From positions 2,728,001-2,792,000 of the forward strand of contig OZ244833.1 in assembly GCA_965220535.1 (NCBI GenBank): a DNA stretch of 64,000 nt. The letters run 5' to 3'. Of the stretch, positions 1 to 7,533 are shown piece by piece; within the stretch, counting starts at the first letter, position 1; the number at the start of each line of letters is the position of its first letter. Made by a program: the position numbers and the translations under genes. The notes beneath the pieces are model-generated. The model ran no database searches, was not told where the DNA came from, and saw nothing but the letters and a program-made list of their open reading frames with translations. The stretch comes from HK1 sp965220535 (GTDB lineage Bacteria; Pseudomonadota; Gammaproteobacteria; HK1).

Positions 1-2
1 CG

Positions 3-248
3 GCCTTAGAGGATATCCGCGACGACATGCTGCGATTGGACAGCGAGATCAACGCTCGGATCCTCGACGGGGTCATCGAAGTTTCCGAGGTGCTGACCCC
101 CGATCAACGACGCAAGATCGTCTCTCGCTATTCCGGCAAGCGCGGCGGGTTTTTCGGCCGCCTTCATCGAAGATGGCACGACCGCTTTCATCACTACGAT
201 GACGACGACCACCACCATGACATGGATCGCGACCAGTTGTTTCAGTAA
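3..248 (+). CDS. Spy/CpxP-like periplasmic protein, 3' part only
   Basis: The reading frame is open from base 3 to a TAA at 246-248, so the gene starts outside the window. The visible 81 residues are helical and charged (LEDIRDDMLRLDSEINARIL), then carry VLTPDQRRKIVSRY, which resembles the LTPEQR-type motif of Spy/CpxP/ZraP periplasmic chaperones and metal-sensing proteins. The end is rich in His and Asp (HHYDDDDHHHDMD), a plausible metal-binding tail. An ATG at 27 exists but lies inside the helical part. Family assignment is from the motif only. Confidence 0.6.
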   Translation, partial: ALEDIRDDMLRLDSEINARILDGVIEVSEVLTPDQRRKIVSRYSGKRGGFFGRLHRRWHDRFHHYDDDDHHHDMDRDQLFQ

Positions 249-377
249 ACCCCTTTGCCCTAAACGACCGAGACGCTGAAGAGTCGGGAGCATCGATAAC
301 TCCCTATCTGCCAAACCGCCCGTATGAGCGAGCGCTGTACTCATACGGGCGTCCTCGTCAAGAGACTCCATACGAAC

Positions 378-914
378 ATGCCCCATATCGCCCGCCTGCT
401 TGCCGGCATCCTCGCGGCTGTTTCGCTGCTCGGCTCGGTCTCGGCACTGGAGACCGAATGGGAATATGCAGAAAGAGGAGATGGTTCCTCTAATGAGAGG
501 CATGATAGAACTATCGTTAAATCTGGAAAGTCTAACGATCCAAGCAATATAAACATTGGCCTAAGTTGCATTAGGTGGAGCGGCGAGGATGATTACAAAT
601 TAGTCATTTTCATGGCATGGGACGAAGTTATCAGCGATGAGAAATTTAGACCGGTGACCATTCGCTTCGATAATGGAAATCCGATAAACGATACATGGTG
701 GGCAGGAGGAGAAGGAACGGTCACGGCCCTCTATTCTGAAGGTGCTGACCTCCGCCCTATGATCGATCTTATGATGGAATCCTCGATAATGTACGCATGG
801 CTTATACACGAGGGAGCTCGCCGCGAAATCAAATTTGACCTGTCCGGTTTTTCGGACGAGTCAATCCCTGTATTGGAGCACTGCTCGTCGCTATTGGCAG
901 GAGCGAATCGATAG
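378..914 (+). CDS. secreted protein of unknown function
   Basis: About 178 residues from the ATG at 378, chosen because it begins a clean signal peptide (MPHIARLLAGILAAVSLLG, cleavage near SVSA/LE); an upstream in-frame ATG at 324 would put a hydrophilic extension before it. The mature part has two Cys (in LSCIRW and near the C-terminus, EHCSSLL) and Trp-rich stretches (TEWEYAE, DTWWAGGEG). The pattern of a substrate-like beta domain with W and FDNG motifs vaguely recalls VasI-type proteins of type VI clusters, but no such cluster is present. The body is visibly less GC-rich than neighbours, suggesting transfer. Function unknown. Confidence 0.6.
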   Translation: MPHIARLLAGILAAVSLLGSVSALETEWEYAERGDGSSNERHDRTIVKSGKSNDPSNINIGLSCIRWSGEDDYKLVIFMAWDEVISDEKFRPVTIRFDNGNPINDTWWAGGEGTVTALYSEGADLRPMIDLMMESSIMYAWLIHEGARREIKFDLSGFSDESIPVLEHCSSLLAGANR

Positions 915-1059
915 CCCTTATCGGAGGAAAAAGCCGCCCGCTTGGCCGAACGATGTAATGGTTGACAATGCTGAATACGGGCGAGAAATACCGCTATCGT
1001 GGTTTGCAAAGCCCCTTTATCGGAAGAAGAATCCCTTCATCAGCAACCTCGGGAGAAAG

Positions 1060-1224
1060 ATGATGAGCGGCGAAGACAAAGTGATCAAAGATATGCAAGC
1101 GGCTATCGAAGCGATAGCCAAGACCCAGCAAGATCAGGGTGCGGACATCAGGTTAATCAAGAGCGACGTCGAATCGATCAAGACCGATCTTCGTTCCATC
1201 CTCTTTGCTGTGCGGCGGAGGTAA
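1060..1224 (+). CDS. small coiled-coil protein
   Basis: 54 residues starting at the double ATG 1060/1063, preceded by a GGGAGAAAG ribosome-binding site. The frame is open farther upstream (to 835) but the upstream part overlaps the previous gene and has no RBS. The protein is one amphipathic helix with regular spacing (QAAIEAIAKTQQDQ, IRLIKSDVESIKTDL) and a basic end (AVRRR). It resembles the hydrophilic half of the coiled-coil/membrane proteins at 45.5-46.8 kb but lacks their C-terminal membrane segment. An intrinsic terminator follows 10 bases after the stop. Function unknown. Confidence 0.5.
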   Translation: MMSGEDKVIKDMQAAIEAIAKTQQDQGADIRLIKSDVESIKTDLRSILFAVRRR

Positions 1225-1234
1225 TTTCACTCAC

Positions 1235-1265
1235 GGGGCACCTCTTGGAAGGTGCCCCATTTTCC
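1235..1265 (+). terminator. intrinsic terminator
   Basis: Perfect 9-bp stem GGGGCACCT (1235-1243) / AGGTGCCCC (1250-1258) with a 6-base loop, followed by ATTTTCC. It lies directly after the small coiled-coil gene and ends that transcription unit. Confidence 0.8.
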
Positions 1266-1439
1266 TTGCGCCCGCTAGCCCACCGACCGACCCGCTGACG
1301 CTCCGCCCGCCGAGTCTACGGCGAGCGGAGGAGATAAGTAGAAGATGACATACACCGAGGTCGGGCATAACGATCTGTATACGCATCTTGGGGCTGGAGA
1401 GCCATTTATCTTTCAGGTCATGCATCTTTCCCTTTCAGA

Positions 1440-1625
1440 GAGAGCCGTGGTCGAAGGGCCGTTTTCAAAACCCGAAGCCAATGCCCGATAAGCGCTTACC
1501 GAGCAGGTGTCTTGATGTTTGTCTTGCCCGTCGCTTTCCGCTCGCTCTCGTCGAGTTGGCGATGGGTGGTGGGGGCGGGGTGGACGATCCGGGTACTGGC
1601 ACCGCCGACATTTTCGCTTGCGGAA
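1440..1625 (-). pseudogene. decayed copy of the metY 3' end
   Basis: On the minus strand this stretch matches the end of the intact metY gene at 4546-5859: the blocks around 1483-1530 (GATAAGCGCTTACCGAGCAG) and 1538-1610 (CTCGTCGAGTTGGCGATGGG) correspond to the codons for the last 70 or so residues, with an internal deletion and several substitutions. It shares derived bases (ACGATCCGGGTACTGG) with the second decayed copy at 4190-4545, not with the intact gene, so the two fragments are closer relatives of each other. Bases 1266-1440 and 1626-1673 show nothing else. Confidence 0.7.
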
Positions 1626-1673
1626 AAAAGACGTAATTAGATGTAACTAAGCGGTAATCCGTCGCGGTCGCTG

Positions 1674-1988
1674 GTGATCACCGACACCATGACCGCGACG
1701 ACGCAAGACGGAGTGAGGTTTTACTTCACCGATACCGAATCCTCGCTCGGCGGTGTGTCGTCGCGGTCGGAGTTCTTGCGCTTCACCGATCCGGCGCCGA
1801 GGATCGTCTGCGCTCGCGGTATGAACGCGGACGACATACCGCCCCCGTGGACGACTGCGGTTGCGCTGATCGTCCGTGCGTTATACGACGGATCGGCGTA
1901 TGACGCGCTCGCCGAGATGTCCTCGCTATCGATGCTGATGGCTTCCTATCGTGTTTGGATACCGGGGCAGCGCACCGCGAGGACATGA
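1674..1988 (+). CDS. hypothetical protein, coupled to zinc-ribbon gene
   Basis: 104 residues from a GTG at 1674 (an ATG at 1689 is an equally good start). No signal peptide or membrane span; acidic N-terminal half, a hydrophobic helix (TAVALIVRALYDG) and a short tail. Its TGA at 1986-1988 overlaps the ATG of the next gene (1985) by four bases, so the two are translationally coupled. I do not recognise the family. The pair sits in a region flanked by decayed metY copies and is probably an acquired cassette. Confidence 0.5.
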   Translation: MITDTMTATTQDGVRFYFTDTESSLGGVSSRSEFLRFTDPAPRIVCARGMNADDIPPPWTTAVALIVRALYDGSAYDALAEMSSLSMLMASYRVWIPGQRTART

Positions 1989-2917
1989 CCGAGGAACTGA
2001 CCGAAGCGACACCGCCACCGCGTCGCTGGTTCAGGTGCTGGCGGTGGGTGGACGGCGAGGTCGGTGTGAAGATGCGCCGGGCGTCGTTCGAAGACGGAGA
2101 CGAAGCCGAAACCGAAACGTGGGTTATCGCGTATTGCGTTGAGCACGCCGACGATGTCGAGGGATGGCTGATCGAAGAGGTCGGCGGGCAACTGCTGGAC
2201 GGCGAGCTGATCAGGGTTTCGGACGCGAAGCACGCGCTCGAAGAGATACTAGACACGCTGCCGAAGGTCGAGTCCGAACCGAAGGCACCAAAGACTTGCA
2301 GCGAGTGCGGCGCACCGGTCGTCGGTCGAGCGAATAACGCGCTGATTTGTTCCGACGCTTGCGCGAAAAATCGAACACGCGCGTCAAGACCCCGAGCGGA
2401 ACCGAAGGCGTCGAGTCCGTGCGAAGTGTGCGGCGAGCCTATCGTCGGTCGAGTGCATAACGCGAAGACTTGTTCCGAGGCTTGCGCGTATGAACGCGAG
2501 CGTCGGATACTATGGGAGAGATACCATAGCGACTTATCGGTGCGTGAAGCAGCGCGCCAACGCATGAGAGAACGACGAGCGAAACTAAGGGCGACGAGAC
2601 GCTGCGAAGAGTGCGGCGGTGCGATACCGACGAAGCGCAGTTTGCACGCGAAGACTTGCGGCGACGATTGCACCCAAGCCCGCGAGCGACGAGAAAGTCG
2701 AGTCCGACAAGACAAGCCCGAACACCGAGCGCGGAATCGTGAAAGAGCGTTGGAACATTATCGACGACGATGTGCGAGCATGACGCCCGACGAACTCGAA
2801 GAGCACCGAAAGAAACGCCGCGAGTCGGCGGCGAGACTTGCAGCGAAGAGGACGCCCGCCGAGCGTGAAGCCATGAACGCGAAGCGTCGTGCAGCGAGGG
2901 CAGCGAAGCGAGAGTGA
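1985..2917 (+). CDS. protein with three zinc-ribbon repeats and basic tail
   Basis: 310 residues from the ATG at 1985, which overlaps the upstream stop (ATGA). The N-terminal 90 residues are acidic and mixed. Three Cys4 units follow, each CxxC-(about 14)-CxxxC: CSECGAPVVG...CSDAC, CEVCGEPIVG...CSEAC and CEECGGAIPT...CGDDC. This spacing is that of treble-clef or zinc-ribbon nucleic-acid-binding folds and recalls the Cys pairs of HNH endonuclease-associated and phage proteins, but I see no HNH catalytic motif. The last 100 residues are very Arg/Lys/Glu-rich and helical (RERRESRVRQDKPEHRARN). DNA or RNA binding is the reasonable inference. The three ribbons look like internal duplications. Confidence 0.65.
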   Translation: MTEELTEATPPPRRWFRCWRWVDGEVGVKMRRASFEDGDEAETETWVIAYCVEHADDVEGWLIEEVGGQLLDGELIRVSDAKHALEEILDTLPKVESEPKAPKTCSECGAPVVGRANNALICSDACAKNRTRASRPRAEPKASSPCEVCGEPIVGRVHNAKTCSEACAYERERRILWERYHSDLSVREAARQRMRERRAKLRATRRCEECGGAIPTKRSLHAKTCGDDCTQARERRESRVRQDKPEHRARNRERALEHYRRRCASMTPDELEEHRKKRRESAARLAAKRTPAEREAMNAKRRAARAAKRE

Positions 2918-2975
2918 GAATCCGTAAACGCGTCCGATGTTTCGAGTCTTGGAAAACGCCGAGCCGGCCAAGACT

Positions 2976-3071
2976 AGGACATCGGATGCGGGCACCGAGC
3001 ACGTAATAATCGCCACGGCATGTCGTTCAGTCCGTGCTCGGTGCCATTTATCCGATAGCGTCGGTGATGTC
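2976..3071. terminator. nested inverted repeats after zinc-ribbon gene
   Basis: A 13-bp perfect inverted repeat, GGCACCGAGCACG (2991-3003) and CGTGCTCGGTGCC (3033-3045), is enclosed by a second one, AGGACATC (2976-2983) and GATGTCCT (3064-3071). The loop is about 29 bases. It can end transcription of the upstream gene but has no strong T-run; another imperfect hairpin (GCCGGTCGCA / TGCGACCGG) follows near 3100-3130. No gene is visible in 2918-3268. Confidence 0.5.
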
Positions 3072-3138
3072 CTCTATCGGACATCGTCGGCGCGGCGCCG
3101 GTCGCATCTCCCAAGTGGTGCGACCGGTGCCACCATCT

Positions 3139-3175
3139 AAAAAGAAACCGACGCGTGGAGCGATCCACGCGTCGG
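3139..3175 (-). terminator. intrinsic terminator, minus strand
   Basis: Perfect 12-bp stem CCGACGCGTGGA (3148-3159) / TCCACGCGTCGG (3164-3175) with a GCGA loop. On the minus strand it is followed by TTTCTTTTT, so it terminates the minus-strand gene ending at 3269. Confidence 0.85.
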
Positions 3176-3268
3176 CGGTGAAGTATCGAAGGACGGACGC
3201 TGCGACGAAGTGAGCAGTATCGGTGCCGCGTCCTATTCGACCGCCCGACAAGCGAACGCGGTCGAGGT

Positions 3269-3694
3269 TCAGAGGTACGGATGAGCTTCCTTTTCGCGCC
3301 GGTGAATGACGGAGCTGTCGATGATCGTAATCTGAAATATCCGATAGACCATGCGCGGACGATGCCATCGGCGAAGTTTGTGCCGATGTTCGAACGCGTC
3401 GCTCCAAGTATCGAAGCGTATAGGCAGCGTCGCAAACTCGTCTTCGGGGTGTCGGTATCGGCGGGCGTCAATCTCGTACTGGACGGAGGGCTCGGCATCG
3501 GCATCGATGACGGCAAGAATCAATCGAGTCTTGCGGCGACATATCGCCGCTTGCTGCTCCGCAGATTCGCGCGTGGCATAGTGCACCGCGTCCGTCTTGT
3601 CGATGCGCGGACGGCAATATTCATCGAGATAGGCGGCAGTGCCGGAGACGCTGGTGGTTGCGATGAGGTAGTCGATTAGGTAGTGGTCGGTCAT
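3269..3694 (-). CDS. hypothetical protein
   Basis: 141 residues from an ATG at 3694 (MTDHYLIDYLIATTSV); an in-frame ATG 11 codons upstream is possible. It reads as a soluble protein with a Tyr-rich start, several Arg/His-rich stretches (HRHKLRRWHRPR) and a hydrophobic strand near the end (VYRIFQITIID). No recognised motif. It has its own terminator downstream and a hairpin-bearing spacer upstream shared with the gene at 3749. Part of the accessory cluster between the metY fragments. Confidence 0.5.
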   Translation of the reverse strand: MTDHYLIDYLIATTSVSGTAAYLDEYCRPRIDKTDAVHYATRESAEQQAAICRRKTRLILAVIDADAEPSVQYEIDARRYRHPEDEFATLPIRFDTWSDAFEHRHKLRRWHRPRMVYRIFQITIIDSSVIHRREKEAHPYL

Positions 3695-3721
3695 GGTGTT
3701 CTCGCGAGGATGACTGGCGAC

Positions 3722-3745
3722 CGACACCGCGCCGGTCGCCGGTGG
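3722..3745. repeat. 24-bp repeat, second copy at 4062-4085
   Basis: The same 24 bases (beginning CGACACCGCGCCGG and ending CGCCGGTGG) occur at 3722-3745 and 4062-4085, upstream of each of two consecutive minus-strand genes. The copy at 3722 contains an inverted repeat GGCGACCG/CGGTCGCC and probably ends the transcript of the 3749-4021 gene. The duplication suggests that the two small genes arose by local copying or share a regulatory leader. Confidence 0.5.
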
Positions 3746-3748
3746 ATG

Positions 3749-4021
3749 CTATCGATGCAGTGCTCGCAAGATGGCGCATTGAAGCACCAGTTGTTCATAG
3801 CGAAACTGCGCGAATGCAAGTGCGCGGATGTCGTCTTCGTCGCCGTGCGTGTATGCCTTATTGATGGCGTCGCGACTGATCGCTTTGCGTGCGTCTTTCA
3901 GCGACTCGGTGCTACAAACATCGATAGCCCAAGATGTCGCGAGCGACGACTGCGCTTGCGCGGATCCTTCGAAGGATAAGGCAAGGATGACCGCGAGCGC
4001 GGCGATGATTGCGTGTTTCAT
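3749..4021 (-). CDS. small secreted protein
   Basis: 90 residues. The ATG at 4021 is chosen because it starts a signal peptide (MKHAIIAALAVILALSFEG, cleavage near AQA/QS) and is preceded by GGGAGACTCC. The mature part is about 62 residues with two Cys (DVCSTES, LQCAIL), which could form one disulfide. No family recognised. Minus-strand neighbour of the 3269 gene. Confidence 0.55.
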   Translation of the reverse strand: MKHAIIAALAVILALSFEGSAQAQSSLATSWAIDVCSTESLKDARKAISRDAINKAYTHGDEDDIRALAFAQFRYEQLVLQCAILRALHR

Positions 4022-4189
4022 GGTGGAGTCTCCCAAGCGGTGAAGAGGACGACGCGGTGATCGACACCGCGCCGGTCGCCGGTGGTGATCAGTGTCGCAA
4101 GTATCGCTTGCATTCGGTCTTTGACTTGGTGACCGCTGCGGTATTGCAGTCTTGAGAGCAGTGGTCGGTCGACTCCGGTTTCAAAGCCA

Positions 4190-4545
4190 AAAAACAAGGC
4201 TTCGACAAGCGGCTACCGAGCGGGCGTTCCGACGCAGGTTTTGCCCGTTGCCTGTTCGGTCGCTCGATCCAAGTCGGCGAGGATATCCTCGATATTTCCG
4301 ATACCGACGGAGAGCCGGATCTTATTCGGGCCGACGGGCCGATCCCCGCCGCTTTCCGCTCGATCTCGTCGAGTCGATGAAGGGTGGTGGAGGCGGGATG
4401 GACGATCCGGGTACTGGTGTCGCCGACATTCGCCGGATGGCACATGAAGCGGGCGGAGTCGATGAACTTCTCCCCCGGCTTTGCGTCCGCCCTCGATGCC
4501 GAGAGTGATCTCCGCCCAAGGCCCGAACAGGGCTTCGACAAGCGG
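4190..4545 (-). pseudogene. decayed tandem copy of the metY 3' end
   Basis: Directly downstream of intact metY. On the minus strand it repeats the last 115 or so codons of metY (matching GEKFIDSARFM, HPASTT and EDILADLDQAIERATGKT) with frameshifts, small deletions and many substitutions. The junction is at about 4545, where the copy (GGCTTCGACAAG) runs straight into the true metY end. A further weaker match lies at 1440-1625. Bases 4086-4190 hold no gene. Confidence 0.75.
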
Positions 4546-5859
4546 CTATCGAGCGGGCGGACCGACGCTGGTCTTGCCCGTTGCCCGCTCGATCGCTTGA
4601 TCCAAGTCGGCAAGGATATCCTCGATGTTCTCGATCCCGACGGAGAGGCGGATCATGTCCGGGCCGACCCCCGCCGCTTTCTGCTCGCTCTCGTCGAGTT
4701 GGCGATGGGTGGTGGAGGCGGGGTGAACGATCAGGGTTTTGGCGTCGCCGACATTCGCCAGGTGGCTCATGAAGCGGGCGGAGTCGATGAACTTCTCCCC
4801 GGCGTTGCGTCCGCCCTCGATGCCGAAGGTGATTACCGCTCCCGCTCCCTGAGGCAGATATTTGCACGCGAGATTGTGCCAAGGGCTCGATGCGAGCCCC
4901 GGATAATTCACCCAGCCGACTCGCGGATGGTCTTCCAAGAAGCGCGCCACGGCGTCGGCGTTGGCGCAATGCCGGTCCATGCGCACATGCAGGGTTTCGA
5001 GTCCTTGCAGGAATAAAAACGCGTTGAAGGGGCTGAGCGAAGGACCCAAGGTGCGCAGGGTCTCGCAGCGCACCCGCATCGTGAATCCGAAATCCCCGAA
5101 GGTCTCGTAAAAGCGGATGCCGTGATAGCCGGGCGAGGGCTCGGTCATCCCCGGGTATTTGCCGTTATCCCAAGGGAATCCCCCGGATTCGACCACCACC
5201 CCGCCGATCGAGGTTCCGTGTCCCCCGATGAACTTGGTGGCGGAGTGGGTGACGATATCCGCTCCCCATTCGAAGGGGCGGCAGAGGTAGGGGGTTGCCA
5301 GGGTGTTGTCGATCGCCAGCGCGATCTCGGCATTGTGGGCGACGACCGACACCGCTTCGATATCGAGCACGTTGACGATGGGGTTCCCGATGGTCTCGGC
5401 GTAGATCAAGCGGGTATTCGCTTGCAGGGCATCGGCGAAATTGCCGGGATCATCAGGCTCGACGAAAGTGGTCTCGATCCCGAGCCGCGCGAGATTCACC
5501 CCGAGTTGAGAGTAACTGCCGCCATAGAGTTTGTTGGAGGCGACGATATGGTCGCCCGCACCGAGCAGGGTCAGGAAAGCGCAGGACTGCGCTGCCATCC
5601 CCGAGGCCGCGGCGACCGCCGCCATCCCCCCTTCGAGCGCCGCCATCCGCTCTTCGAAGATCGCGGTGGTCGGGTTCGTCAAGCGGGTGTAGACATTGCC
5701 GAAGGTCTCCAAGTTGAAAAGCCCGGCGGCGTGCTCGGCGTTGTCGAAGACATACGAGGTGGTCTGATAGATCGGCGGCGCCCGCGAGCCGGTGGCGGCG
5801 TCGGGGATCTGCCCGGCGTGCAGACAAAGGGTTTCGATATGCCATTCGGGTTCGTTCAT
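4546..5859 (-). CDS. metY: O-acetylhomoserine sulfhydrylase
   Basis: 437 residues, the usual length for MetY. A cytoplasmic PLP enzyme of the Cys/Met-metabolism family that makes homocysteine from O-acetylhomoserine and sulfide. Family features in order: LHAGQ near residue 15, TTSYVFDN, the Tyr-containing GNVYTRLTNPT (55-64), YGGSYSQLG (112-120), AIDNTLATP with the PLP-nitrogen Asp (184), SATKFIGGHG with the Schiff-base Lys (209), and a C-terminal LSVGIENIEDI. The start ATG at 5859 fits the family N-terminus. A CoA-binding protein gene lies 190 bases upstream on the same strand, an arrangement common for metY. Downstream lies a decayed partial copy of its own 3' end. Confidence 0.93.
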   Translation of the reverse strand: MNEPEWHIETLCLHAGQIPDAATGSRAPPIYQTTSYVFDNAEHAAGLFNLETFGNVYTRLTNPTTAIFEERMAALEGGMAAVAAASGMAAQSCAFLTLLGAGDHIVASNKLYGGSYSQLGVNLARLGIETTFVEPDDPGNFADALQANTRLIYAETIGNPIVNVLDIEAVSVVAHNAEIALAIDNTLATPYLCRPFEWGADIVTHSATKFIGGHGTSIGGVVVESGGFPWDNGKYPGMTEPSPGYHGIRFYETFGDFGFTMRVRCETLRTLGPSLSPFNAFLFLQGLETLHVRMDRHCANADAVARFLEDHPRVGWVNYPGLASSPWHNLACKYLPQGAGAVITFGIEGGRNAGEKFIDSARFMSHLANVGDAKTLIVHPASTTHRQLDESEQKAAGVGPDMIRLSVGIENIEDILADLDQAIERATGKTSVGPPAR

Positions 5860-6049
5860 GGAGCGCTCTTTTCGGTTGTTCGAGTTTTGGGATCGTCATC
5901 GCTTTGCCGGCGCACGGTGTCGATGTCGGCAGCGGTGCGGAAGCGGCGGTCGATCGCTCGAAAAAGAAGGGCAGGGGCGGTATGGGTGGAAGCCGCCACG
6001 AGCCTTTCTTTCGATCTCTCTTTTGATCCCTCGGTCATTGCGGATATTT

Positions 6050-6523
6050 TCAGTACACGAGAGATCGCGGGCGTTTGCTCGAGATCACCTTGGTGTTGAC
6101 CCCCATCCAGCCGAGCCCGCCGAAGAGTCTTGCGTATTCGATTTTCATGCAGCGATTCATGACCACTTCGAGCCCCGCTCGGCGCGCGATATCCGCCGCT
6201 TCTTCGTTGATCACCTCGAGTTGCATCCAGAGCACCCGGGCTTTGATAGCGACTGCCTCGTGCGCCAGCGCGGGGATGGCCTCCGTCGGACGAAAGCAGT
6301 CGACTATATCGATCTTCTCGGGAATATCCGCAAGGCGGGGGTAGCATTTTTGCCCCAACACCTCCTCGTAGCGAGGGTTGACCGGAAACACCCGATAGCC
6401 GTGATCGAGCAAGTATTTCGCGGCGAAATAACTCGGGCGGCGAACGCCGGCCGACAGGCCGACGACGGCCACGTTTCGGTTTTCCGACAGGATGCGGTGC
6501 AAGTCGGAGAGGCTTGGCGTCAT
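6050..6523 (-). CDS. CoA-binding domain protein (YccU type)
   Basis: 157 residues, starting at an ATG near 6523 (MTPSLSDLHRILSE); the frame is open farther upstream but reads as nonsense. A Rossmann-type CoA-binding fold: VAVVGLSAGVRRPSYFAAKY near the start, VFPVNPRYEEVLG, VDCFRPTEAI and LWMQLEVINEEAADIA, ending with VMNRCMKIEY, the conserved Cys-containing motif of this family. These small proteins are regularly encoded next to metY, as here, and probably act with it, but the exact role is not established. Upstream (6524-6790, minus) there is a short stretch resembling an eroded gene end. Confidence 0.85.
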   Translation of the reverse strand: MTPSLSDLHRILSENRNVAVVGLSAGVRRPSYFAAKYLLDHGYRVFPVNPRYEEVLGQKCYPRLADIPEKIDIVDCFRPTEAIPALAHEAVAIKARVLWMQLEVINEEAADIARRAGLEVVMNRCMKIEYARLFGGLGWMGVNTKVISSKRPRSLVY

Positions 6524-6789
6524 TTCGAGGCTCCCTAAGGCAGCGATGCGGATAGCGTATTGTCGATCGGCAGGCTCGGGGTATCGAGGATATCGATCAC
6601 CGTGCGTGCGATGAGAAGGGTGCGCCCGATACCGTGCGGCGTTTTTCGCATCGCCCGTTTGGCTTCGAGCCTGCTCGGGATCTCCAAGCGACGGGCGAGG
6701 CGATGCGCGGGGCACGGGGATCGTCCGATCCGGCGATCGAAAAAAGCCGCGCATATTTTATTCGCGCATACCTTCTCGATCCCTCAGCT

Positions 6790-7188
6790 CAGGCGTTTCG
6801 TCCTTGGCGATCGGCGGTGCGCACCGTTCTATCGAGAGGAGCGGGTCACGCCGCGAACATCGGCGCGAAGAGCGATATCTCGGCTCGGTCCATGATGTGT
6901 CGCCGCCGTTTCTCGCTTTCATTCCGTCCGGATATGAAACACCGCCTCATCGTGAAGTCCAAGGGCAGGGCAAAAGCCATCACCGGGAAGAGGGCGTTTC
7001 GTCCCTAGCGATCGGCGGTGCGCACCGCTCCGTCGGGCGAGGCGGCCGCGCCGCGAAGAGCAGTCCCTCGGTGCGGTCCACGATGCGTAGCCGCCCTTTC
7101 TCGCCCTCGCCCCGTTTGGACAAAATCCCGTGTCATCGTGAAGTCCGAGCAGGACAAAAGCCGTCGCCGCAAAGAGGGTGTTTCGTCA
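6790..7188 (-). repeat. two decayed tandem copies of the next gene's 3' end
   Basis: Two units (about 6803-7004 and 7005-7188) repeat, on the minus strand, the last 60 codons of the 114-residue membrane protein gene that follows. Landmarks recur in order: ATCGGCGGTGCGCACC, CGCGAAGAGC, CGCCG(C/T)TTCTCGC and GACAAAAGCC, then AAGAGGG(C/T)GTTTCGTC at the junction. Spacing is about 202 and 184 bases. Both are frameshifted and no longer coding. The 3' part of the region 6524-6790 shows no intact gene. Confidence 0.75.
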
Positions 7189-7533
7189 CTAGAGATTGGC
7201 GGCGCGCACCAGTTCCATCAGCAGAGGCGACCACGCCGCGAACATCAGTACGAAGAGCAGTCCCTCGGTGCGGGCCACGATGCGTAGCCGCCGCTTCTCG
7301 CTTTCGCCCCGTTCGGACATGAAAATTTTCGTCATCGTGAAATCGAGAGGCAGGACAAAAGCCATCACCGCGAAGAGGGTCGGGGCGATCACCCCGCGCA
7401 CCAGTTCCCAGCCGCTTGCCGAAGACAGGGGCTCGCTTTCGAAAGGGGCGGCGACGATCAGTGCCACCACCCCGATCACCATCGAGGCCCGCAGCACCCC
7501 GAAGGTTTGTAAAAAGACGCGCAGCGGGTTCAC
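7189..7533 (-). CDS. small inner-membrane protein
   Basis: 114 residues from a GTG at 7531-7533 that overlaps the agmatinase stop (TGA at 7530-7532), so it is translated by coupling to the agmatinase gene. Three hydrophobic spans: SMVIGVVALIVAAPF (17-31), VIAPTLFAVMAFVLPL (48-63) and EGLLFVLMFAAWSPLL (90-105), with a charged loop between the last two (MSERGESEKRRLR). No family recognised. The coupling suggests a role with the ureohydrolase, for example in amine transport or anchoring, but this is inference. Its 3' end is duplicated twice downstream. Confidence 0.65.
   Translation of the reverse strand: MNPLRVFLQTFGVLRASMVIGVVALIVAAPFESEPLSSASGWELVRGVIAPTLFAVMAFVLPLDFTMTKIFMSERGESEKRRLRIVARTEGLLFVLMFAAWSPLLMELVRAANL

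Noticed and set aside
6540..6680. Minus-strand stretch resembling the C-terminus of ComM/YifB (GIGRTLLIARTVIDIL)
   Set aside because: Too short and eroded to be sure; could be another remnant of a gene end but no intact parent is in the window.
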